Positions 1 to 6,209 of a stretch of 6,209 nt of DNA are shown here, piece after piece (within the stretch, counting starts at the first letter, position 1; the number at the start of each line of letters is the position of its first letter). This DNA comes from JBCBKZ01 sp039026975 (GTDB taxonomy: Bacteria > Bacteroidota > Bacteroidia > J057), in NCBI GenBank assembly GCA_039026975.1, contig JBCCLI010000391.1, positions 1-6,209 on the forward strand, in the 5' to 3' direction. Below the pieces are notes generated by a model. The model had not been told where the DNA came from. It did no database searches and saw only the letters and a program-made list of their open reading frames with translations. The translations under genes and the position numbers were made by a program.

Positions 1-1
1 A

Positions 2-58
2 GATATTCAAGTAGCTAAGTGGTATGCAGATACTCACCATATTAACCCCTACAAATAA
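2..58 (+). CDS. possible 3' end of an upstream gene (18 codons)
   Basis: This frame is open from the window edge and reads 18 codons to a TAA stop, ending in the residues THHINPYK. The other two forward frames hit a stop within the first 18 bases. An open stretch this short is expected by chance in a large fraction of random sequence, so the call is weak. No family is recognisable. If real, it is a + strand gene ending about 65 bases before cas6, and its stop codon lies inside the hairpin at 46-67. Confidence 0.25.
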   Translation, partial: DIQVAKWYADTHHINPYK

Positions 59-67
59 ATGTAGGGG
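46..67. repeat. perfect 8-bp inverted repeat (hairpin) upstream of cas6
   Basis: CCCCTACA at 46-53 and TGTAGGGG at 60-67 are perfect reverse complements around the loop AATAAA. The stem is GC-rich and should be stable in RNA. No run of T follows it on either strand, so it is not a standard intrinsic terminator. It may end or process an upstream transcript, or be a leader structure or protein-binding site for the cas operon. The palindrome is seen directly; its function is not known. Confidence 0.5.
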
Positions 68-115
68 GTGGGGAAGAGAACTCGGTAGGTAGGGCCCCAT
101 CTTAGACTTGTAATC

Positions 116-119
116 AGGA
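116..119 (+). promoter_or_regulatory. candidate ribosome binding site for cas6
   Basis: AGGA lies four bases before the cas6 ATG at 124. It is the most Shine-Dalgarno-like leader in the operon, although the spacing is short. The other genes have weaker or purely A-rich leaders, which is common in Bacteroidota. Confidence 0.35.
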
Positions 120-123
120 AAAC

Positions 124-777
124 ATGAGAATATACATCCGATTAACCGCCAATGAGGAGAGAGTTCCTTTCAATTACCAGCAGCTGTTGGTAGGTACTTT
201 TCATAAGTGGCTAGGTAGTAATAACATTCATGATACTACCTCACTGTATTCGCTTTCATGGCTGGATCATGGAATAGTCAATAAACATGGATTTGACTTC
301 CCTAATGGTGCTACCTTTTTCATAAGTGCTCACGACACCTCCCTGGTCAAACAGCTAATAGATGCAGTTCAGCAAGACGCGAGATTATTCTGTGGGATGG
401 GGGCAGAAGAGCTGGTTCTAAAACCAACCCCTACTTTTGGTGAATACCAACGATACATAGTTCAAAGTCCGATACTAATAAAACGGAAGCAAGGAGAACG
501 AATTCAGTTTTACTATCCAGAGAATCCAGAATCAGATAGCCTGATGACAGAAACGCTGAGACGTAAACTAAAGCTTGCCGGACTCTCACATAATGTACGT
601 GTGAGCTTTGATAGGGAGTACCCCAGACCAGTTAAGAAGTTGTGTACCTATAAAGGAATTAAGAATAAGGGGACCTTAAATCCAGTAATAGTAGAAGGAG
701 ATCCTGAGGCAGTAAGTTTTGCCTGGGAAGTAGGCATAGGGAATAGTACAGGCATTGGATTCGGAGCAGTTAAGTAA
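124..777 (+). CDS. cas6: CRISPR-associated endoribonuclease Cas6
   Basis: The product is a 217-residue protein, near the usual size of Cas6. Cas6 enzymes cut precursor crRNA within each repeat without metal and usually keep hold of the 3' handle. The diagnostic feature is the C-terminal glycine-rich loop GIGNSTGIGFG (residues 204-214), followed directly by the end of the protein, as in Cas6 RAMP folds. The N-terminus (MRIYIRLTAN) looks like a first ferredoxin-like beta strand. It leads into a helix with H27 (TFHKWL) and a second candidate, H36. One of these is likely the general base, but I cannot say which. The ATG at 124 is preceded by AGGA. It is the first gene of the cas operon, and cas5 starts 7 bases after its stop. 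The Cas6 fold and role rest on family knowledge; the repeat it cuts is not in this window. Confidence 0.9.
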   Translation: MRIYIRLTANEERVPFNYQQLLVGTFHKWLGSNNIHDTTSLYSLSWLDHGIVNKHGFDFPNGATFFISAHDTSLVKQLIDAVQQDARLFCGMGAEELVLKPTPTFGEYQRYIVQSPILIKRKQGERIQFYYPENPESDSLMTETLRRKLKLAGLSHNVRVSFDREYPRPVKKLCTYKGIKNKGTLNPVIVEGDPEAVSFAWEVGIGNSTGIGFGAVK

Positions 778-784
778 CAGGATC

Positions 785-1363
785 ATGCAATATCATATCG
801 TAAAATATACAGGTCCTTTTGGGTTTATTAAACCATGGACAGCAGTTAGAGATGGAGAAACTTTCAGTCAGCAGTTTCTCACCCCTTCCATAGTGGAAGG
901 AATGGAAAAGAAGCTATTTCCAAAATTACTAAAGGGAAATGGTATTCATAAAATCGTGGGGCATAGGTTAGCTTATGATCAAATGTCAGAGCAACAAGAG
1001 CAGGTGCAGCCAAGGGGATGGAATACAGAGGGTAAGAATCTAGCAAGGAAGATGGCAGTCTTAAAAAGAAGTGTGTTGATTAATCCACGTCTATTTCTGG
1101 CTTTCAAAACAGAAGAAGATGGCCAAGTTGCTTATTCACAACATATCTGTTTATGTCGCAATGAAGATATTCTGCTTCCTCAACAAATATTGGAAACAAG
1201 CCAAACATCCTTTAATTCGGACGCAGAAACTTTTGCTGGATATGAACTAGTTATGGAAAAGAGGGAAGACTCCTTCTTGGTGGGATACAACCGATTCCAG
1301 CGTAATGAGCCTATGTATGGATGGGTAAGAGTCGTAGGAAACCCTGTAAAGACTTTCCTATGA
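785..1363 (+). CDS. cas5: CRISPR-associated protein Cas5 (crRNA 5' handle-binding subunit)
   Basis: The product is 192 residues from the ATG at 785. A TTG in the same frame at 755 would overlap cas6 and add ten unlikely residues, so it was not used. The N-terminus fits the Cas5 RAMP pattern: a beta strand ending in GPFGFIKPWTA (residues 10-20), then R22 in RDGETFSQQ, then TPSIVEGM (33-40), which occupies the place of the usual PPxxxxGM/L segment. A later strand pair, KRSVLINPRLFLAFK (94-108), matches the central part of the family. Cas5 binds the 5' handle of crRNA and joins Cas7 to the large subunit. It sits between cas6 and cas3, and its TGA stop overlaps the cas3 ATG (ATGA). The leader has only AGGA two bases from the start, so translation may be coupled to cas6. 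The sequence is divergent. Assignment is by pattern, length and context, and subtype is not clear. Confidence 0.72.
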   Translation: MQYHIVKYTGPFGFIKPWTAVRDGETFSQQFLTPSIVEGMEKKLFPKLLKGNGIHKIVGHRLAYDQMSEQQEQVQPRGWNTEGKNLARKMAVLKRSVLINPRLFLAFKTEEDGQVAYSQHICLCRNEDILLPQQILETSQTSFNSDAETFAGYELVMEKREDSFLVGYNRFQRNEPMYGWVRVVGNPVKTFL

Positions 1364-3525
1364 ATACGCATACAGAAATCAAAGCGAAGGGATTCCCTCA
1401 GTGGACTACCCTGTATGACCATACCCTGCACGTGCTTCAGGCTACTGAAGTTTTTGCCAAGCATACGGATTTTGATATGAAGGTCGCAAGACTGGGAGCT
1501 ATTTTTCATGATATCGGGAAAGCACATCCCGTGTTTCAGGCCAGGCTAAACGGGGAGTCATCCAGGCAAACGTTCAGGCATGAATTGGCCTCTCTATTTT
1601 TCCTGCCATTGGTAGAAGAAGACATATGGGACTTAGTGATAGAGATGATCGTGGGCCATCATAAGTCTATCAAGCGTGATATACGTAAAAAGGGGGTATT
1701 GGACCTGTTAGATAATGAGATGGACGTAGAGGAATATCATTTGGGGAAATGGGGGGATTGGAGTCCCGCGGCTATTGATATTTTATCAGCTTTTGGAGTG
1801 GAACCTAAGCCTATACCTGAAAAGGAAGCTTTAGGGGCTTTTGAGCATGCAGAAATGCTCTGTGAAAAATGGATTCTTCAGAGAGGGTATTCTGAGTGGA
1901 GAGGGTTAATGATGGGAGCAGACCATTTTGCCTCGGCTATGGGGGAGAAAACCGCAGAAAAACTGACTAATCTGTTTCAGGTACCTAATAGATCGTTTTT
2001 TAATAGACAGCATCCACTCTATCCACTTTCTTATTATTCTGCTGATAGTAAAAAACCACATACGCTGGTAGTTGCGAGTACAGGTGCAGGAAAAACAGAC
2101 TTCCTATTTCGCAGGAGTAGGGGGCGCATTTTTTACACACTTCCTTTTCAGGCTTCCATTAATGCTATGTACAGGAGGCTACAAAAAGACTTGAAAAAAG
2201 ATAATCCTACGCTCAATATCAAACTCCTTCATGCAGCTTCTTCCTTGCTAGTTGAAGAAGGAAGAGATAAGGAAGACGTAGTCCTTCAACGGCATATAGG
2301 TTCCTCCATTAAAGTTCTTACTCCTTACCAGTTAGCGGGGATCATTTTTGGCAGTAAAGGGTTTGAATCCCTAATTCAGGACTTGAAAGGGGAAGATGTC
2401 ATCCTGGATGAAGTCCATACTTATTCAGGTATTTCTCAGGCTATGGTTCTTAGAATAGTAGCTGTGCTGAAACTGATAGGATGTCGCGTACATGTGGGAA
2501 CGGCTACCATGCCTACAGCTTTATATAATGAGATCAAAAATATTTTAGGTGGGCAGGGAAAAGTGTTAGAAGTAGGATTAACAGAAGATCAACTGGCCGC
2601 CTATAATAGGCATACTGTTCATAAAATAGAAAGCTGGGAGAATGCATATCCGCTCATAGAGAAAGCCCTTCAACTGAATGAAAAAGTCCTGATAGTATGT
2701 AATAGAATCCAGCAGGCACAGGAGATGTTCACTATAATGAGAGACCGCTATCCTGAAGTGGATAGTTTACTTCTTCATAGTAGATTTAAGCGGAAGGACA
2801 GAAAAAATAAGGAAGAACAACTACTAGGGCTAGACGCTAATGGAAATCCACTTGGAGTATTTAACACCTCTCCTCACGCTTGTATTGTGGTTTCTACCCA
2901 AGTAGTAGAAGTGAGTATTGATATCAGCTTTGACATGATGGTAACAGAGTGTGCACCTTTAGACTCCCTCATCCAGCGTTTTGGTAGAATAAATAGAAAG
3001 CGAAGTAAAGAAACGATAGGTAGAACAAAACCTGTACATGTGTTAGCACCCCCTGAGGATGAGAAAGCCGCTAAACCCTATGATCTGGAGGTGTTAGAAA
3101 GGAGCTATGCTGTATTACCAGACGGGGAAGTATTAGAAGAATTCTCACTACAGGAAAAGATAGACATAGTTTTTCCAGACATAACCTATCCACAGATAGA
3201 TGAGCATGCTGTTTTTGACAGTGGTAATACATGGAGGATAGCCCCTTTATGTAATGGAGATGCATGGCTGGTTAAGCTTCTGGAGATTGATACGGCTCCT
3301 TGTATCATAGCTGATGATGTGGAGACCTACCGGAATGCTAACTACAGGGAAAGAATGGGAGTCGAGATTCAGGCAAAGTATTTTGAAGTGGACCGTTTTT
3401 CTCAACTGGAAAATGTGGGAAACCAGCCTTTTGTGCTACCTAACTATGTATATGAAGAAGAGCTAGGCTTGATGAAAGAAAGGTTGAAAGAAGACACATT
3501 TGATGAAAAAGACCAAATAACCTAA
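1360..3525 (+). CDS. cas3: CRISPR-associated helicase-nuclease Cas3 (HD domain fused to DExH helicase)
   Basis: Cas3 is the effector of type I CRISPR: it is recruited to the R-loop, nicks the displaced strand and degrades DNA while moving 3' to 5'. The 721-residue product has an N-terminal HD nuclease with H21, H50-D51 (FHDIGK), H74, H100-H101 (GHHK) and D188 (GADHFAS), all expected metal ligands. The superfamily 2 helicase follows with Walker A ASTGAGKT (239-246), DEVH (350-353), TATMP (381-385), motif V around STQVVEVSIDI (512-522) and motif VI QRFGRINRK (539-547). Residues from about 560 to 721 form the C-terminal region. All catalytic motifs appear intact. The start at 1360 overlaps the cas5 stop as ATGA, which suggests coupled translation. 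An in-frame ATG at 1321 would add 13 residues and a 43-base overlap, and is less likely. cas3 lying between cas5 and cas8 is unusual. Confidence 0.95.
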   Translation: MNTHTEIKAKGFPQWTTLYDHTLHVLQATEVFAKHTDFDMKVARLGAIFHDIGKAHPVFQARLNGESSRQTFRHELASLFFLPLVEEDIWDLVIEMIVGHHKSIKRDIRKKGVLDLLDNEMDVEEYHLGKWGDWSPAAIDILSAFGVEPKPIPEKEALGAFEHAEMLCEKWILQRGYSEWRGLMMGADHFASAMGEKTAEKLTNLFQVPNRSFFNRQHPLYPLSYYSADSKKPHTLVVASTGAGKTDFLFRRSRGRIFYTLPFQASINAMYRRLQKDLKKDNPTLNIKLLHAASSLLVEEGRDKEDVVLQRHIGSSIKVLTPYQLAGIIFGSKGFESLIQDLKGEDVILDEVHTYSGISQAMVLRIVAVLKLIGCRVHVGTATMPTALYNEIKNILGGQGKVLEVGLTEDQLAAYNRHTVHKIESWENAYPLIEKALQLNEKVLIVCNRIQQAQEMFTIMRDRYPEVDSLLLHSRFKRKDRKNKEEQLLGLDANGNPLGVFNTSPHACIVVSTQVVEVSIDISFDMMVTECAPLDSLIQRFGRINRKRSKETIGRTKPVHVLAPPEDEKAAKPYDLEVLERSYAVLPDGEVLEEFSLQEKIDIVFPDITYPQIDEHAVFDSGNTWRIAPLCNGDAWLVKLLEIDTAPCIIADDVETYRNANYRERMGVEIQAKYFEVDRFSQLENVGNQPFVLPNYVYEEELGLMKERLKEDTFDEKDQIT

Positions 3526-3532
3526 AGCAGCT

Positions 3533-4879
3533 ATGTATACAACAGTAGTTGGGAAAACATTTCTCGCAGAGTACAATAGAATACATCAGACTTCCTTAAG
3601 TCCTAAAGCGTTTTTTGACGAGGAGTTATTCTCTATCATTTATGATCATAAGAGGTATTTATGGTGGGTGCAGAACTCTCCATTTGTCCAAGGAATCAGC
3701 AAGACGAAGCCCTTCTTCACAACGGAGGAGCAAATGACTAATTTGGATAAGGTTCACCTAAAGGTAGAATCTGGAGAAAGAGATGCTAGTATAGCCATAG
3801 GATATCCAGCCTCAGAAGTGAAAGAGTTTGCTACTACTTCAGGGCAGGTTTCTGATATAAGTATAACTATTTCTGAAGATGAGGTTTATGCTTCATGGAT
3901 TGGAGGAGCCCTTTCTTGTGGGGTGGCGGGAGGGTATGCATTGCTATTTAATGACCCCAACATTACATACACCATTTTTGAAGGGTGGAAAGTGTACCGT
4001 AAGTATCTGAATGATGAGGCTATTCAAAATAGATTAAGTCCTAATAAGCTAAGCACCTGGAATGGACAGTGGCTTAGGTTTAGGTACTCCTCAGACTATC
4101 AATCTGATTATAACTTCACTACCCTTTCTTCGCTAAATGTCTTTTCCTTTAAAGGGGCTGAAGCAGAAATTAATACTATAGCATGGTCTAGGCTGTACTT
4201 TTCTCTTTCATATACCTTTCCTAAAAAGCGACTTACTGCTTATGTACATGCTATTGGCCAAACCAATAAGACAGTAGGATTTATCCCTTTTCAGTTAACA
4301 GCTGGTAAGCGACTAGCTAAGGTATATAAAAAGCTATTCGGAGAAGATACCTACTTCCAAAAAGCAGATGAGATTGAACGGCTACTCGGCCTCCATATAA
4401 AAAGAGCCTGTGAATTGGGGAGCATAGGCTTACAAGCTTTGGAGCCCAAAAAACTTAGAAAATACTTTGGGAATAGTGCTAGTCTAAAATTCAAATCAGA
4501 CAGTGAGGATGATCCTAATTTAATTTCATTTTACACCTATAAAACATGGTTAATCACTATGCTATCCAAGAACAAACAAGAGATATCAGACTATACCACT
4601 GACATCGCTAAGGCCCTGGTGAAGTACAGAGAAGGAGCCAGGAAAATGGACAGAAAAAATTTACTGGAAAAGAAAATGTTTGCTACCAAAAAAAAGGAAG
4701 ATTTTTTGGAGGCACTCATTGAAATTGTAAAGGACCCGGAGGTAGATACTGGGATCATAGAGTATATAAAAGACCTAAGAGATAAGGTGCATTTTATGAA
4801 TAGGGAAGAGTTTGGCTACTTCATTCTCTTACTAAAATTCGATTATAGTTACCAAGAAAGACAATCAACATCATCTTAA
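3533..4879 (+). CDS. putative Cas8-like large subunit of the type I effector complex
   Basis: The 448-residue protein is not recognised from a strong motif. It is assigned to the Cas8 slot because the operon already has Cas6, Cas5, Cas3 and Cas7 and lacks only a large subunit. Cas8 reads the PAM, starts R-loop formation and recruits Cas3. Visible features are an aromatic N-terminal segment (YLWWVQNSPFVQG, 42-54), a glycine-rich stretch (WIGGALSCGVAGGYALLF, 122-139), EGWKVYRKYLN (150-160), TWNGQWLRFRY (175-185) and GQTNKTVGFIPF (242-253). The last third, from about 275, is mostly charged and helical, as in the C-terminal bundle of Cas8. There are only two cysteines (C129, C293), so no zinc finger of the kind found in many Cas8a/Cas8b proteins. 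There is no signal peptide or membrane span. It starts 7 bases after cas3 with no clear Shine-Dalgarno. The similarity to Cst1-type proteins is an impression only. It could be another effector subunit. Confidence 0.6.
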   Translation: MYTTVVGKTFLAEYNRIHQTSLSPKAFFDEELFSIIYDHKRYLWWVQNSPFVQGISKTKPFFTTEEQMTNLDKVHLKVESGERDASIAIGYPASEVKEFATTSGQVSDISITISEDEVYASWIGGALSCGVAGGYALLFNDPNITYTIFEGWKVYRKYLNDEAIQNRLSPNKLSTWNGQWLRFRYSSDYQSDYNFTTLSSLNVFSFKGAEAEINTIAWSRLYFSLSYTFPKKRLTAYVHAIGQTNKTVGFIPFQLTAGKRLAKVYKKLFGEDTYFQKADEIERLLGLHIKRACELGSIGLQALEPKKLRKYFGNSASLKFKSDSEDDPNLISFYTYKTWLITMLSKNKQEISDYTTDIAKALVKYREGARKMDRKNLLEKKMFATKKKEDFLEALIEIVKDPEVDTGIIEYIKDLRDKVHFMNREEFGYFILLLKFDYSYQERQSTSS

Positions 4880-4891
4880 AAAATAAATGTA

Positions 4892-5950
4892 ATGAATACT
4901 ATTTATGTCAGAACCCTCAAGAGGGCCGAGCACACTGTGTTTTGTGTAGCTGATGGACAGAAATCTTATTATGATTCTCAGTTTAACAGGCGTATTCCTT
5001 ATTCTAGTGGACAGCAAGTAAAAAGATCTATTTTAGATTCCCTGAATAGGCTGTTGAATTCTCCCGGTTCTCCCACCACTTTTATTTTTGATGTAGTTAA
5101 AAAAGGAGAGTTAAAAGAAGGAGAGGTATATGGAACCTGTAATCCGGCACATGTAGATCAGCTTTTTGGTGGGTGGATGAAAGCGGCTAAAGGAGGAAAG
5201 GAAAAGACCCTAAAACGAAGAAGTCCCCTTTCCATCTCTGCCATGAGAGGTCTACATCCATTATTAGCAGGCATCAGTAGTGAGAATATTTCCTTTGACC
5301 GGACTGATAGGGCCAATAACCAGATCATTGTACGAGATACAAAAGGGAATCCATTAGACCAGGAAGAGATAGAAGCACTTTTAGAAGGGAAAGACCGTAG
5401 CCTAAGAAGAAAATGGATACCTAATAATAGTCGTGCCAGTGGGCTCTTTGTTATGGACATGGCTATAGACCTAAGAAGATTATTCTCTGTAGTCTTAAAT
5501 CCTTTTGAACCAGAAATTACGGCTGAGGTAGAAAAGCAGCTTAGAGCTGAAGGATGGATAGAAACGGAGACGGTATTTGGTCTCTCTTTGATTGCCCCTA
5601 AGGAAAGCAGGGAGAAGTGGATTGAGGTACTAGCATCAGCTATCATTGACTGGAAAATTACCTCTAATCAGTCTCGAACCTTCAGCCTAATGGAAACACT
5701 TGCTGTGGCTGTCAGTGAGGATGCACATGCTATTGCAGCTTCCATACGGGCTAAGCTGACAGAGGATGATAAGGCATTGCCCGTGATACAGGAAGATATG
5801 GAAGGAGTGGAAACCTTTGTTACCCTACCCGCTGCAGCATATATAAAGACCCAATCTGAACAGGTGGCTGCTACACAGAAGGCTAAAGCACATCTTATTA
5901 AACTTATGACTGCTTTCCCTTATGAAAACCAACTGGAAGCAGTATCTTAA
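4892..5950 (+). CDS. cas7: CRISPR-associated protein Cas7 (backbone subunit, Cst2/DevR-like)
   Basis: The 352-residue protein has the length and layout of a Cas7 backbone subunit, which polymerises along the crRNA spacer. An N-terminal beta strand (NTIYVRTLKRAEHTVFCV) is followed by RRIPYSSGQQVKRSILDSL (33-51), the typical Cas7 segment in which a conserved Ser-Gly begins a helix of the RRM fold. KRRSPLSISAMRGLHPLLAG (108-127) is a conserved-looking block, probably thumb or RNA-contact region. GLFVMDMAIDLRRLFSVV (184-201) resembles the later core strand of DevR/Cst2 proteins. The C-terminus is helical. It starts 12 bases after the cas8-like stop, behind an A-rich leader with no Shine-Dalgarno, and a minimal ATG-TAA overlaps its start. 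It is the last cas gene of the operon, with no adaptation genes after it. The Cas7 call is firm from context and pattern; the subtype (I-B-like) is inferred. Confidence 0.8.
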   Translation: MNTIYVRTLKRAEHTVFCVADGQKSYYDSQFNRRIPYSSGQQVKRSILDSLNRLLNSPGSPTTFIFDVVKKGELKEGEVYGTCNPAHVDQLFGGWMKAAKGGKEKTLKRRSPLSISAMRGLHPLLAGISSENISFDRTDRANNQIIVRDTKGNPLDQEEIEALLEGKDRSLRRKWIPNNSRASGLFVMDMAIDLRRLFSVVLNPFEPEITAEVEKQLRAEGWIETETVFGLSLIAPKESREKWIEVLASAIIDWKITSNQSRTFSLMETLAVAVSEDAHAIAASIRAKLTEDDKALPVIQEDMEGVETFVTLPAAAYIKTQSEQVAATQKAKAHLIKLMTAFPYENQLEAVS

Positions 5951-6034
5951 GATGGTAAAATAATTTGGCGTATTACTTAGCAGGTGACTGAGAAAAGCGT
6001 ATCATATAAGGACTTTGAGACACTCGAAATAAGA

Positions 6035-6078
6035 TAGATAGATTAAATTCGATCACTTGTTTAGTGGTAGATAGATTA
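6035..6078. repeat. short direct repeat pair TAGATAGATTA
   Basis: The 11-base word TAGATAGATTA occurs at 6035-6045 and again at 6068-6078, with 22 bases between the copies. Between them ATCACT and AGTGGT (6052-6068) can form a weak six-pair hairpin with one wobble. The pair lies just upstream of the ATG at 6096, where an operator could sit. The units are too short, and only two, to be a CRISPR array. The repeat may be chance in AT-rich sequence. Confidence 0.3.
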
Positions 6079-6095
6079 CCCTAATTCTGTAACCC

Positions 6096-6209
6096 ATGAC
6101 CCTCCAATTCAAAATTAAGCTGAAAGATTCTTCTAAGCCTCCTATATGGCGAAAGCTTCTAGTACCGGCAGACTTGACTTTCTATGAATTCCACATAGCC
6201 ATTCAGGTA
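6096..6209 (+). CDS. pRiA4b ORF-3-like family protein, N-terminus only
   Basis: An open frame starts at the ATG at 6096 and runs off the window after 38 codons. It has the hallmark opening of the plasmid pRiA4b ORF-3 / IS1096 passenger-like family: a hydrophobic strand FKIKLKD, then KPPIWRKLLVPADLTF (residues 14-29), then a helix FHIAIQ. The Pro-Pro-x-Trp-Arg core and the spacing to the LTF and H-x-x-IQ positions match the family closely. The family is widespread on plasmids, near insertion elements and in chromosomes, and its biochemical role is not established. It starts 145 bases after cas7 with no Shine-Dalgarno and is probably a separate transcription unit, though readthrough from cas7 cannot be excluded since no strong terminator is seen. 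Confidence 0.82.
   Translation, partial: MTLQFKIKLKDSSKPPIWRKLLVPADLTFYEFHIAIQV

Noticed and set aside
103..110. TAGACTTG as a Bacteroidota -7 promoter box (TAnnTTTG)
   Set aside because: It has one mismatch, no matching TTG element at the expected upstream distance, and would leave a leader of only a few bases before cas6.
755..784. TTG start extending cas5 upstream
   Set aside because: It would overlap the conserved glycine-rich end of cas6 and add ten residues before a normal Cas5 N-terminal strand that begins at the ATG at 785.
1321..1359. ATG start extending cas3 by 13 residues
   Set aside because: It needs a 43-base overlap with cas5 and has no ribosome site; the ATGA overlap at 1360 fits operon layout better. 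It cannot be fully excluded.
1180..1527. Open frame of 115 codons on the - strand
   Set aside because: It lies across the cas5-cas3 junction on the opposite strand, has no recognisable motif, and is a shadow of the two real genes.
3071..3265. Open frame of 64 codons on the - strand
   Set aside because: It lies wholly inside the C-terminal part of cas3 and shows no family features.
5158..5646. Open frame of 162 codons on the - strand
   Set aside because: It is serine- and leucine-rich antisense of cas7, with no motif; the cas7 frame is clearly the coding one.
6052..6068. Hairpin ATCACT/AGTGGT as a terminator after cas7
   Set aside because: The stem is six pairs with a wobble and no T run follows, so it does not qualify as an intrinsic terminator.
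6035..6078. Degenerate CRISPR repeat remnant
   Set aside because: Only 11 bases are repeated, with two copies and a 22-base gap; this is too short for any known CRISPR repeat.

Overview
The window holds a compact type I CRISPR-Cas interference operon on the + strand. Five tightly packed genes run in the order cas6, cas5, cas3, cas8-like, cas7, from about position 124 to 5950. Their junctions are a 7-nt gap, an ATGA stop/start overlap, a 7-nt gap and a 12-nt gap. This points to one transcript carrying crRNA processing (Cas6), the surveillance complex (Cas5, Cas8-like and Cas7) and target destruction (Cas3). No cas1, cas2 or cas4, no CRISPR repeat-spacer array and no separate cas11 gene is visible, so adaptation and crRNA templates must lie outside the window or be supplied in trans.

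The host is probably a member of the Bacteroidota, perhaps a Cytophagia- or Sphingobacteria-like lineage. The base composition is moderately AT-rich, and most starts lack a strong Shine-Dalgarno sequence (cas8 and cas7 have A-rich or weak leaders). The protein style of the Cas8- and Cas7-like genes also fits my memory of that phylum. This is inference and not a taxonomic proof.

Region by region: positions 1-123 are upstream sequence with a possible 18-codon end of a preceding gene, a perfect 8-bp hairpin and a G-rich tract that can pair in a mutually exclusive way. Positions 124-777 are cas6, 785-1363 cas5, 1360-3525 cas3 with HD nuclease and DExH helicase, 3533-4879 a Cas8-like large subunit, and 4892-5950 the Cas7 backbone. 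Positions 5951-6095 are a 145-nt spacer with a short direct repeat and a weak hairpin but no clear terminator or CRISPR repeat. From 6096 to the window end is the N-terminus of an unrelated pRiA4b ORF-3-like protein.

Working model: Cas6 cuts the precursor crRNA at repeats. Cas7 subunits coat the spacer. Cas5 caps the 5' handle. The Cas8-like protein recognises the PAM and recruits Cas3, which nicks and unwinds DNA. The large subunit and Cas7 are divergent, and the gene order (cas3 placed between cas5 and cas8) differs from the usual I-B order cas6-cas8-cas7-cas5-cas3. The locus is therefore best described as a type I system, I-B-like (Cst/DevR-like), with subtype unresolved.
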